Shown here: one piece after another, positions 1-6,048 of the stretch
Position numbering within the stretch: position 1 is the first letter of the stretch
Layout: each line of letters opens with the position of its first letter
Assembly: GCA_012799255.1 (NCBI GenBank)
Contig: JAAZLQ010000081.1
Span: forward strand, 1 to 33,170
Source: Bacillota bacterium
Lineage (GTDB): Bacteria; Bacillota_G; Limnochordia; DTU010
Reading direction: 5' to 3'
DNA: 33,170 nucleotides
The notes under the pieces: generated by a model
What the model saw: the letters and a program-made list of their open reading frames with translations, nothing else
Databases searched by the model: none
Told to the model about the DNA's origin: nothing
Made by a program: the position numbers and the translations under genes

Positions 1-199
1 ATACCCCCAAAACAACCCAGCCAGTTCTATATGCAACCCTTCCAAAATGGCGATGGGCAAACTCCCACGTATCTCTATTCTTCATGGACATGACTGTTCT
101 ATATCCAAACAGTCGGTTGATCTTCTTTGGTGTCCGCTTCATAAACAGACGGCCAATGCCGATCATGGATGAAGGAATTATGAGCATAGTCGCACTCAT
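1..199 (-). CDS. SdpI-family membrane protein, N-terminal part (runs off the window edge)
   Basis: This frame has no stop from the proposed start to the window edge, giving about 66 residues of a longer protein. A short hydrophobic start (MSATMLIIPSSMIGIG) is followed by KRTPKKINRLFGYRT and SMKNRDTWEFAHRHFGR. That is the signature of the SdpI/YhfL family (R-TP-INxxxGYRT, then SMKN-xTWxFAH), multi-pass membrane proteins that include the immunity protein against the Bacillus toxin SdpC; many members have no known role. The start is uncertain: ATG at 199 has an AGGTGGG 12 bases upstream, and an in-frame TTG at 208 has it only 3 bases upstream. A stop lies in frame about 50 bases upstream, so the protein cannot extend much further. 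It follows the NUDIX gene by about 110 bases on the same strand with no terminator visible, so it may belong to the aspS transcript. Family confidence is good; function is not established. Confidence 0.75.
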   Translation of the reverse strand, partial: MSATMLIIPSSMIGIGRLFMKRTPKKINRLFGYRTVMSMKNRDTWEFAHRHFGRVAYRTGWVVLGV

Positions 200-312
200 G
201 AAAACCAAAAGCCCACCTAAGCCCCCCAGATCTAGCTTTGGTCAATGACCGCCGTAGTCACTGAGGCACCCACGCAAACGCGCAGAATCTATTTATCCTT
301 CATCCCACGCTC

Positions 313-843
313 TTACCAATGACCTTGCCTTCTCTTTTCGCTTAACAATCTGAGAATAAACGTCTCCCTTCTGGCCCACGATGGTGGTTCTCCAAAGTTT
401 CCAGTCAAAGAAAGCTCATTCTTGGCAAGGGCCACGCTGATTTCTACCCATTCCGGTCGTAAGCCCAACTCACGTTCATGTTCATCTAGTTTCTGGCCCC
501 TAAATTCAGAATGAACCGTACAGAGGTAGTAATGGGATGTTTGCTTGAAGATGTCATAGTCTGTTTCTTTGGCCTTACCATATTCCACGATACGCCCAAA
601 TTCGCCACTAATTCCCGCGAGCGCCACGCCACACTCCTCTTCTATCTCCCGGTTCAATGCTTCAACGTGGCTTTCGCCATCTTTTATACCTCCGCCTGGA
701 AATTTGAAGCCTCGGTCTATAGGAGAATACACTAGGAGCAATTTTTCCCCTCGTAAGGCAATACCACGCACCGCTTCTCGCCTAATGGCCTTGCCTTTTG
801 GGTTTAGACCTGCACTGCGATATATCTCTGTTAACAGCTCCAT
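313..843 (-). CDS. NUDIX hydrolase
   Basis: The 176-residue protein carries a complete Nudix box at residues 51-73: G51, five residues, E57, seven residues, then REIEEECGV. This is the metal-binding and catalytic motif of enzymes that hydrolyse nucleoside diphosphates linked to another group. The preceding FKFPGGG strand is typical of the fold. The substrate cannot be told from sequence. ATG at 843 is chosen because GGAGGT at 855-850 lies 6 bases upstream; a GTG at 849 would abut that ribosome site directly. It lies about 175 bases downstream of aspS with no terminator between, so it is probably cotranscribed with the synthetase and shares its T-box control. Nothing in the protein ties it to tRNA charging; a house-cleaning pyrophosphohydrolase is a reasonable guess. 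Confidence 0.85.
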   Translation of the reverse strand: MELLTEIYRSAGLNPKGKAIRREAVRGIALRGEKLLLVYSPIDRGFKFPGGGIKDGESHVEALNREIEEECGVALAGISGEFGRIVEYGKAKETDYDIFKQTSHYYLCTVHSEFRGQKLDEHERELGLRPEWVEISVALAKNELSLTGNFGEPPSWARRETFILRLLSEKRRQGHW

Positions 844-959
844 CTTCACACCTCCACGCGTAACTCGTCGTGTCTATGGTCTATTCAGAAAACATCACTT
901 CTGTGGAGTTAATGAGAAGTCCATATTAGAATCGATTATTCTATCCCGAGTTTACCATT

Positions 960-1021
960 TCCTGCTATTTTTCCGACAATCACGTCCTATTCCTGCTATT
1001 TTTCCGACAATCACGTCCTAT
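960..1021. repeat. Perfect tandem duplication of a 31-bp unit across the aspS stop codon
   Basis: Positions 960-990 and 991-1021 are identical 31-base units in direct tandem, beginning TCCTGCTATTTTTCCGACAA on the plus strand. The second copy includes the aspS stop codon at 1018-1020; the first lies in the spacer before the NUDIX gene. In the direction of transcription each unit ends in AATAGCAGGA. The GCAGGA hexamer recurs in three other spacers of this window. The rest of the spacer (844-959) shows only a weak AGAAT/ATTCT inverted repeat and no convincing promoter or terminator. Confidence 0.9.
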
Positions 1022-2301
1022 GGCGTTAAGCGATAACGATCTCTTGGAAACAGACTAGCTTCCCGCACATTAGCAAAACCCATTATTTGAGCGGTGAGGC
1101 GTTCAAGACCAATCGCCAAGCCACCATGGGGCGGCATTCCTATCGCAAAGTTGTTTAGATAAACAGAGAAATCATCTGGATCAAGCCCCTTCCTACGCAT
1201 GTTATCCGCAAGTAGTTCATAACTATGAATTCTCTGCCCACCTGTTGTTATTTCCAAACCTCTGAACAGTAGGTCAAAACTGCAAGTGAGCCCCTCCCCT
1301 TTAGGCATAGTGTACATTGGCCTTTTACTCCAAGGGTAATCGGTGACAAAGACAAACTCGCTGCCACATTGTTCTAGAAAGTGCTTACTTAAGATCCTCT
1401 CACCCTCGGGATCCAAGTCTTGTTCCAGATGGACCTTTCCATATTCCTTAGCTAATAGGTCAATAGCCTCCAAGAGTGGAATCCTCGGAATAGCAGGGAC
1501 GGGTGGCAACTTGACGCTCAATGCTTCTAACTCTTTCCCACAGTTTTCTTCAACGTAGACAAACATGGCGGCCAACAGCCTATTTTGTAGGTCCATAATG
1601 TCTTTCTCACTCTCGATGAACCCCATTTCTAAGTCCAGACTTACGTACTCATTTAAGTGGCGCGAGGTGGCGTGTTTTTCAGCACGGTAGACTTGACCAA
1701 CTTCATATACACGCTCGTACCCAGCTCCAACTAGCATCTGTTTATAGAACTGGGGACTCTGTGCCAAATAGGCCTTTTCTTCAAAGTACTCCACGGAGAA
1801 TAGCTCTGTTCCCCCTTCTGTGCCACTAGCTACGATTTTCGGACTAAACACCTGTAGAAATCCCTCTTGATTGAGGAAGCTTTGAAACCCTTGTACCAAA
1901 GCAGCTTGAATTCTAAAGACTGGATTTATCTTGGCATGTCTCAAGCTCAACACACGATTGTCCAACATAGCGTCTAAAGGCACATTCAACTGGTCTCCGT
2001 TAACATTGATCGGCAGGTTTCTTGCTAAGGATAGGATCTCAATCTTGTTAGCCAGTACTTCATAACCAACCCGCGATCTGGGTTCAACTTGAACCACACC
2101 GCAAATCTCAACCACGCTTTCGGTAGACAAATCTATATCTTTCAGAAGGCAAGGGTCCGCTACCACTTGTATTGTCCCTGTCCGATCCCTGAGAATAATG
2201 AACGTCACCTGACTGAGCCGCCTAATCCGCTGTACCCAACCTTTTAGTAACACCTCTTGGCCTACGTTGCTCTGCAACTCTTCCACTAACATTCGCTTCA
2301 T
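1018..2301 (-). CDS. aspS: Aspartyl-tRNA synthetase, archaeal/compact type (possibly non-discriminating)
   Basis: Charges tRNA-Asp with aspartate, and in many clostridia of this compact type also mischarges tRNA-Asn for GatCAB amidation. The 427-residue length fits the archaeal-type enzyme; the usual bacterial AspRS is near 590 residues with an extra GAD domain. Residues about 15-100 form the OB-fold anticodon-binding domain (GWVQRIRR, FIILRDRTG). The class II core follows: TEGGTELFSVEYF, motif 2 around VYRAEKHATSRHLNEY, and motif 3 PPHGGLAIGLERL near the C terminus, ending in FPRDRYRLTP. From memory, Trp26 and Lys85 favour discrimination in the Thermococcus enzyme; by eye these align with Gln24 and Arg77, which leaves specificity open. 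ATG at 2301 is preceded by AAAGGAG at 7-8 bases. Expression is controlled by the T-box leader immediately upstream. Confidence 0.92.
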   Translation of the reverse strand: MKRMLVEELQSNVGQEVLLKGWVQRIRRLSQVTFIILRDRTGTIQVVADPCLLKDIDLSTESVVEICGVVQVEPRSRVGYEVLANKIEILSLARNLPINVNGDQLNVPLDAMLDNRVLSLRHAKINPVFRIQAALVQGFQSFLNQEGFLQVFSPKIVASGTEGGTELFSVEYFEEKAYLAQSPQFYKQMLVGAGYERVYEVGQVYRAEKHATSRHLNEYVSLDLEMGFIESEKDIMDLQNRLLAAMFVYVEENCGKELEALSVKLPPVPAIPRIPLLEAIDLLAKEYGKVHLEQDLDPEGERILSKHFLEQCGSEFVFVTDYPWSKRPMYTMPKGEGLTCSFDLLFRGLEITTGGQRIHSYELLADNMRRKGLDPDDFSVYLNNFAIGMPPHGGLAIGLERLTAQIMGFANVREASLFPRDRYRLTP

Positions 2302-2320
2302 TGGTAAACTCCTTTCGTAT

Positions 2321-2356
2321 AAAAAAATCGCCCCTTGCCAAATCTGGCTAGGGGCG
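2321..2356 (-). terminator. T-box leader terminator 2 (proximal to aspS)
   Basis: In the transcript, CGCCCCT (2356-2350) pairs with AGGGGCG (2335-2329), extended by GCCA/TGGC after one mismatch, and is followed by a run of T at 2328-2321. The 5' arm overlaps the 3' strand of antiterminator 2, so the two structures exclude each other. It ends about 20 bases before the aspS start. Confidence 0.88.
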
Positions 2357-2396
2357 TAAATGGACGCGGTACCACCCTAGTTAACTCTCCTTAGAT

Positions 2397-2426
2397 AAAA
2401 AAATCTCGTCCTCCATGGGACGAGAT
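2397..2426 (-). terminator. T-box leader terminator 1 (distal to aspS)
   Basis: ATCTCGTCC (2426-2418) pairs with GGACGAGAT (2411-2403) around a short loop, followed by six T at 2402-2397. The 5' arm shares TCGTCC with the 3' strand of antiterminator 1, which is the normal T-box switch arrangement. Confidence 0.9.
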
Positions 2427-2630
2427 GATCGTGGTGCCACCCAAATTCAAACTCTAAGTAGAGTTATCTTTGTTCCAAATAACGGTGGATACCGGCACAT
2501 CCTTTTGATCAGATGGCAACTCCGAGCTGTCTACCAAAAAAGGTTCTTACTAGGCTCGCACCTTCCCTAGCTCGCTGAAAAGACTACTTTCTTGGGTTTT
2601 TCTCTTCATCGCTTCTTTATATTACCTTAG

Positions 2631-2659
2631 ATTTAAACAGAAACTCCCAGTTCTGTCAA
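2631..2659 (-). promoter_or_regulatory. Sigma-A type promoter of the T-box/aspS transcript
   Basis: TTGACA (2659-2654) matches the -35 consensus exactly. After a 17-base spacer comes TTAAAT (2636-2631) as the -10. Transcription would start near 2624, just before stem I of the T-box. The element sits in the 34-base gap after the marR stop, so the aspS transcript is independent of the MATE-marR pair. Confidence 0.8.
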
Positions 2660-2674
2660 GTACATTTTAAAAAC

Positions 2675-3172
2675 TTATTGGCAACCACCGCTTAAGTGAC
2701 AGTAAACGCAACGCTTAGAATCAGAAGCCAAATGCCCCATCTTTTTGAGCAAAGCAATGAAAGTCTCTTGTTCCTCTGAATCCAAGGCACTTAACAGGTT
2801 TTCATCCCAACTTCGCAGTAGTTCAAAAAGATCCGGCTTGATCTGGAGTGCTTTGTCTGTCAAAAAGATGCGGTACGCCCTACCATCATCCGGATCGGGA
2901 TGACGCTCCACATAACCCTCTTGTTCTAGTTTAGCTATGGCCCTAGTGGTATTGGCACGATCAATCTGCAAAAGTGTGGAAAGTTCTTCTTGCCTCACTC
3001 CATCGCAATAGTATAACTCTAATAAAAACATTACCTGCCCACTACCGATATTGTATTCCTTTAAACCCTGAGTAACATGGCTCATGGACATCCGATACAG
3101 GATGGAGAACCAACGACCTAGGTACTCATCGGGACACTTCTTCAAGGGGATCACCCTTTCAACTAATCTCAT
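2675..3172 (-). CDS. MarR-family transcriptional regulator with C-terminal Cys/His cluster
   Basis: The 165-residue protein has the winged-helix DNA-binding fold of MarR regulators: recognition-helix region QEELSTLLQIDRANTTRAI at about 61-79 and the wing DPDDGRAYRIFLT at about 93-105. It probably represses the MATE exporter gene directly upstream (31-base gap, same strand) and responds to a ligand. The C terminus carries Cys155, Cys158, His159 and Cys164 (CVYCHLSGGC), an unusual tail that could bind a metal or be redox sensitive; this is inference. The start is weakly supported: ATG at 3172 has no good Shine-Dalgarno, and TTG at codon 10 has AAAGGG 8 bases before it. Translational coupling to the exporter gene may explain the weak site. 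Confidence 0.85.
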   Translation of the reverse strand: MRLVERVIPLKKCPDEYLGRWFSILYRMSMSHVTQGLKEYNIGSGQVMFLLELYYCDGVRQEELSTLLQIDRANTTRAIAKLEQEGYVERHPDPDDGRAYRIFLTDKALQIKPDLFELLRSWDENLLSALDSEEQETFIALLKKMGHLASDSKRCVYCHLSGGCQ

Positions 3173-3203
3173 GCTCTATTGTATCATAAACCCTAGTTTG
3201 CAG

Positions 3204-4580
3204 TTATAGTTCGTGAGCTAATTGACCGCTACTTGCCCGTCTTCGAACCTGACTTCGGGCGTAGAAAAAACTAGCTACTTGACCTAGACCAGCCAAACTC
3301 CATGTAACAGGATATGCAGAGAACAGGACGAGAGGCGTTGGATACCACCTAAACACCGTAACTAACCATACAATACGCAGCAAACACGCGCCTATTAATG
3401 TTGAAAGCATAGGTAGAATCGAGTAACCCATGGCCCTGGTTAACCCTGGAAACACATTCATAATACCAGCGGTGAAATACACTGCCATCATTACCTTGAT
3501 GCGGATCATACCCAAATCAGCTACTTCGGGATTAGTAGTGTAAATGCCAAGTAATTGACGACCGAAAAGTACGATGGCGCCACCTACAATAATCCAGGTA
3601 GCAAAAACGTAAACCGTACAGATTTTGGCAATCTCATCTATACGATCATAATCCTCGGAGCCCATGCTTTGACCGGTAAAAGTAATAGCCGCTTGATAAT
3701 ACGCGTTTACAGTTGTTCCCACAAGATTCTCCACGTTGCTTGCTGCTGCACTGGCTGCGACCATTACCGTACCAAAGGAATTTATGGCAGATTGAATTAG
3801 CACATTTGAGAAGGAAAACAGTACACTCTGTAACCCTGCTGGTATACCGATCTGCAGAATTTGCTTTAGCTTACTGCCATGAATAGTCAGATGTTTCCAA
3901 TTAAAGCGCAAAGCGCCCTCGTGTTTCATTAGGGCAGCCATAATTAACCCCATAGATAGATATTGCGAGATAATTGTTGCCCAAGCTACTCCAGCGACGC
4001 CCAGGAGCAATATTGCCACAAAAAACAAGTTTAATACTACGTTTACTACACCAGACACCGTTAAGAAGTACATGGGCCGTTTGCTATCGCCGACTGCCCG
4101 TAAAATTGCTGCTCCAAAATTATACACCATACTGGCGGGCATTCCGATAAAGAGAATCTTCATATAAAGAGTGGATAATGGCAAAATGTCATCGGGGGTA
4201 CCCATCCAGCTCAGCAAGGGAGCACAGAACAGTAGCCCAATGATGGAGGCAGTAACCCCGCCAATCAGACTAACCGCTATAGAAGTGTGGACAGATTGGC
4301 GAATGTCTTCAAGCCTGCGAGCACCATAGGCTTGAGCAACCACAACGCTGGTGCCAACCGATAGCCCCATAAACAAGTTCACAATCAGGTTGATTAACGA
4401 ACCGGTAGCTCCTACCGCCGCCAAGGCAGAACTCCCATCAAAACGCCCTACCACAATCATATCAGCTGCATTGAATGCTAGTTGAAGAATGTTCATAGCC
4501 ATAATGGGGAGTGCGAACATCAACATAGAGGAAAACAACGATCCATGTACCCGATCAGAGGTGCGCCGTAGTAGTGTCAT
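3204..4580 (-). CDS. MATE-family multidrug/cation efflux protein
   Basis: The 458-residue polytopic membrane protein has the two-bundle MATE layout, about twelve membrane segments. The N-terminal half opens with MLMFALPIMAMNILQLAFNAADMIVVGRF, with the family marker ADMIVVGR, and continues with GLSVGTSVVVAQAYGA. The second half repeats the pattern with QILQIGIPAGLQSVLFSFSN. Members export drugs or metabolites in exchange for sodium or protons; the substrate is not predictable. ATG at 4580 has AAAGGA about 8 bases upstream. The MarR regulator follows after 31 bases, suggesting a two-gene operon with ligand-responsive control. No convincing promoter is visible in the 83 bases between the upstream terminator and this start. 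Confidence 0.92.
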   Translation of the reverse strand: MTLLRRTSDRVHGSLFSSMLMFALPIMAMNILQLAFNAADMIVVGRFDGSSALAAVGATGSLINLIVNLFMGLSVGTSVVVAQAYGARRLEDIRQSVHTSIAVSLIGGVTASIIGLLFCAPLLSWMGTPDDILPLSTLYMKILFIGMPASMVYNFGAAILRAVGDSKRPMYFLTVSGVVNVVLNLFFVAILLLGVAGVAWATIISQYLSMGLIMAALMKHEGALRFNWKHLTIHGSKLKQILQIGIPAGLQSVLFSFSNVLIQSAINSFGTVMVAASAAASNVENLVGTTVNAYYQAAITFTGQSMGSEDYDRIDEIAKICTVYVFATWIIVGGAIVLFGRQLLGIYTTNPEVADLGMIRIKVMMAVYFTAGIMNVFPGLTRAMGYSILPMLSTLIGACLLRIVWLVTVFRWYPTPLVLFSAYPVTWSLAGLGQVASFFYARSQVRRRASSGQLAHEL

Positions 4581-4663
4581 TTAAATTTTCCTTTCATTAC
4601 CTTGATTAGACTTTCAAAAGACGCCGCCCCTCTCCCTTAGGATGCCCCGTGGTAAGAGTTGGC

Positions 4664-4694
4664 ACAAAACGACCCCATCAGTAGCGGATGGGGC
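4664..4694 (-). terminator. Probable intrinsic terminator after the L,D-transpeptidase gene
   Basis: CCCCATC pairs with GATGGGG (arms 4693-4687 and 4679-4673 in the transcript direction) around a 7-base loop, followed by TCGTTTTG. The T tract is interrupted, so efficiency may be moderate. Confidence 0.65.
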
Positions 4695-4717
4695 GTAGTG
4701 TTCTTCTGGACATGAGT

Positions 4718-5485
4718 TTAATTCACAAAAACAGTTGACCCACGCTTGATAAAAGAATAGAACCAACGGGAATCTTCCATACCTAGCCGGATACAACCAG
4801 ATGACCGCCTCTCAAGCAAGGTGAAGTCAACAATGGTTCGCTGCCTGTCCATTGGCAAAGAATGAAACATATAGGGCCCCGCAAATTGAACCCAGTTCTC
4901 CCCACCTCGACCATAACGCTCGGTAAAGAACCATTCACCCCGCTCTGCGATCTCGTGCATACCACGCAAAGTAGGAGAAACATTCTTCCCAGTTGAGCAC
5001 GGCATAATGCGTTCCAGCTTCCACTGCCCTTGCTTACCGGTAAAAACGTAGGTCAGCTGCCGATCCAGATCCACCCAAACCAAGTGATTCGACTTAGACG
5101 TCAATCCTCGTTGGTTAACATAGGCTTCTAGGACTTCTTTAGGCAACTGTTCTGTGTTAGTCTCTGGATCGTTAGGTATGGCTAGACTGTCCACTGAGAT
5201 CCAGCCTTGTCTACCGTCCTCAGCCTTTACTAAGTACCATTCGTAGTTTCGGTCCCGAACGACCTCTACAACTTCTCCTTCAGAAAACTCCCCAACCCTC
5301 TGACGGCCATTTTGCCAATCGTCAAAGGCAGGAGTATCGGCAGTAATATCCGCATAAATAACTGAAGGTCTAACGAGCTCCGTGGGATCCAACATCACTT
5401 GAACACTTGCAGTAACAGAAAAACTGAGTACAAAGACTAACACTGCTATAAATGCATAGGGCTGACCTGACTTCATAACGCGCAA
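4718..5485 (-). CDS. SH3-domain L,D-transpeptidase (YkuD family), exported
   Basis: A wall enzyme that forms 3-3 peptide cross-links or attaches proteins to peptidoglycan. An N-terminal membrane segment (FIAVLVFVLSFSVTASVQVML) acts as signal or anchor. A bacterial SH3-like domain follows (VGEFSEGEVVEVVRDR to GRQGWISVDSL). The YkuD domain forms the C-terminal half, with His208 (MFHSLP) and catalytic Cys231 in SSGCIRLG. Most family members have SHGC; here Ser replaces that His. The start is set by GGAGGA at 5497-5492: TTG at 5485 lies 6 bases after it, whereas the frame's ATG at 5491 is fused to it and ATG at 5476 is 15 bases away. The protein is then 255 residues. Cortex or vegetative wall cannot be told apart. 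It is followed by a terminator. Confidence 0.87.
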   Translation of the reverse strand: MRVMKSGQPYAFIAVLVFVLSFSVTASVQVMLDPTELVRPSVIYADITADTPAFDDWQNGRQRVGEFSEGEVVEVVRDRNYEWYLVKAEDGRQGWISVDSLAIPNDPETNTEQLPKEVLEAYVNQRGLTSKSNHLVWVDLDRQLTYVFTGKQGQWKLERIMPCSTGKNVSPTLRGMHEIAERGEWFFTERYGRGGENWVQFAGPYMFHSLPMDRQRTIVDFTLLERRSSGCIRLGMEDSRWFYSFIKRGSTVFVN

Positions 5486-5523
5486 AACCATTCCTCCATA
5501 AGCGAAAATTCGACATAATACTA

Positions 5524-5539
5524 CTTTCGCTAACGAAAG
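5524..5539. repeat. Short inverted repeat upstream of the L,D-transpeptidase gene
   Basis: CTTTCG and CGAAAG flank a 4-base spacer, about 40 bases upstream of the gene start. No T run follows, so it is not a terminator. It could be an operator or a chance hairpin. Confidence 0.35.
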
Positions 5540-5576
5540 ACATAGTCCTTGTGCAACCACAAATTTTTGTAAGGGA

Positions 5577-5969
5577 CTAAAGAGCTTTGAACAACCCGCC
5601 TACAATGCCACCAAACATAGAGAACAAGGCTAGCCGAGCCAGTCGTTTCCACCATAACCAAGAAACAACCATAACCTCACCATAACCCATAAAGCTTAGA
5701 ATAACAAACGTTAAGATGCCCGCTACAATTCCATGTAGCCATGATTTCTGCTTGCAACGCCGTCCCGCACACAAAGACCCCGCAAAGATAGCCAGGTGTG
5801 CCAGAGCACTTAACAATTTGGCCGTGGGTTGCCATGAGGAAAAATAGACCACAACTGCTAAAATGATGGAGAGGACGATCAGAAAAAAGAACGAGCACAG
5901 TACTCCTTGCAAAATAGCCATAGGCTGCAACCAAAATCCCCTCGTTTGCATGTTGTTTTTTGTCGCCAT
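5577..5969 (-). CDS. TIGR04086-type four-helix membrane protein
   Basis: Residues 1-130 from ATG at 5969, chosen because GGGGTGATC lies just upstream and pairs extensively with the 16S rRNA tail; a longer open frame upstream has no such site and runs into the previous terminator. Four hydrophobic stretches are visible: ILQGVLCSFFFLIVLSIILA, LLSALAHLAIFAGSLCAG, GIVAGILTFVILSFMGYG and LALFSMFGGIVGGLF, with a basic loop AGRRCKQKSW. Size, helix pattern and the glycine-rich last helix fit the uncharacterised TIGR04086 family of Firmicutes, many members of which lie near secretion genes. Here it stands between an EF-G paralogue (terminator between) and the L,D-transpeptidase, with 91 bases to the latter. 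No function can be given. Confidence 0.7.
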   Translation of the reverse strand: MATKNNMQTRGFWLQPMAILQGVLCSFFFLIVLSIILAVVVYFSSWQPTAKLLSALAHLAIFAGSLCAGRRCKQKSWLHGIVAGILTFVILSFMGYGEVMVVSWLWWKRLARLALFSMFGGIVGGLFKAL

Positions 5970-6001
5970 GAAGATCACCCCATACAACCTATGCCCTGCA
6001 C

Positions 6002-6034
6002 AAAAAAATATGCAGCCCCCTAGTTGGGACTGCA
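6002..6034 (-). terminator. Intrinsic terminator after the EF-G-like gene
   Basis: TGCAG-T-CCC pairs with GGG-G-CTGCA across 6034-6011 with a 6-base loop, followed by TATTTTTTT down to 6002. It lies 15 bases after the stop codon of the EF-G-like gene. Confidence 0.9.
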
Positions 6035-6048
6035 TACCTGAGTACTTT

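Larger units (their letters stand above)
2321..2626 (-). promoter_or_regulatory. T-box riboswitch, Asp (GAC) specifier, with one stem I and two antiterminator modules
   Basis: The leader of aspS senses uncharged tRNA. Stem I begins with GCGATGAAGAG and contains GCGAGCTAGGGAAGGTGCGAG. The specifier reads GAC at 2531-2529 in GTA-GAC-AGCTCGGAG, the same layout as the specifier side of known leaders (triplet, A, then a segment ending GGAG), so it should bind tRNA-Asp. Antiterminator 1: TGGG (2443-2440), bulge TGGCACC (2439-2433), ACGA (2432-2429), closed by TCGT-CCCA (2423-2416). Antiterminator 2: TAGGG (2379-2375), bulge TGGTACC (2374-2368), GCGT (2367-2364), closed by ACGC-CCTA (2357-2349; CCCTA shares the C). 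Each is followed by its own terminator. There is no room for a second stem I between the modules (about 17 bases). The bulge base meeting the tRNA discriminator is C in module 1, matching G73 of tRNA-Asp, and U in module 2. Confidence 0.92.

Noticed and set aside
569..1036. A 155-codon open frame on the plus strand
   Set aside because: It is antisense to the NUDIX gene and its spacer, has no ribosome site and no recognisable domain, and part of it is made by the tandem repeat.
4614..4796. A 60-codon minus-strand frame overlapping the end of the L,D-transpeptidase gene
   Set aside because: It overlaps the catalytic domain in another frame and spans the terminator; no ribosome site.
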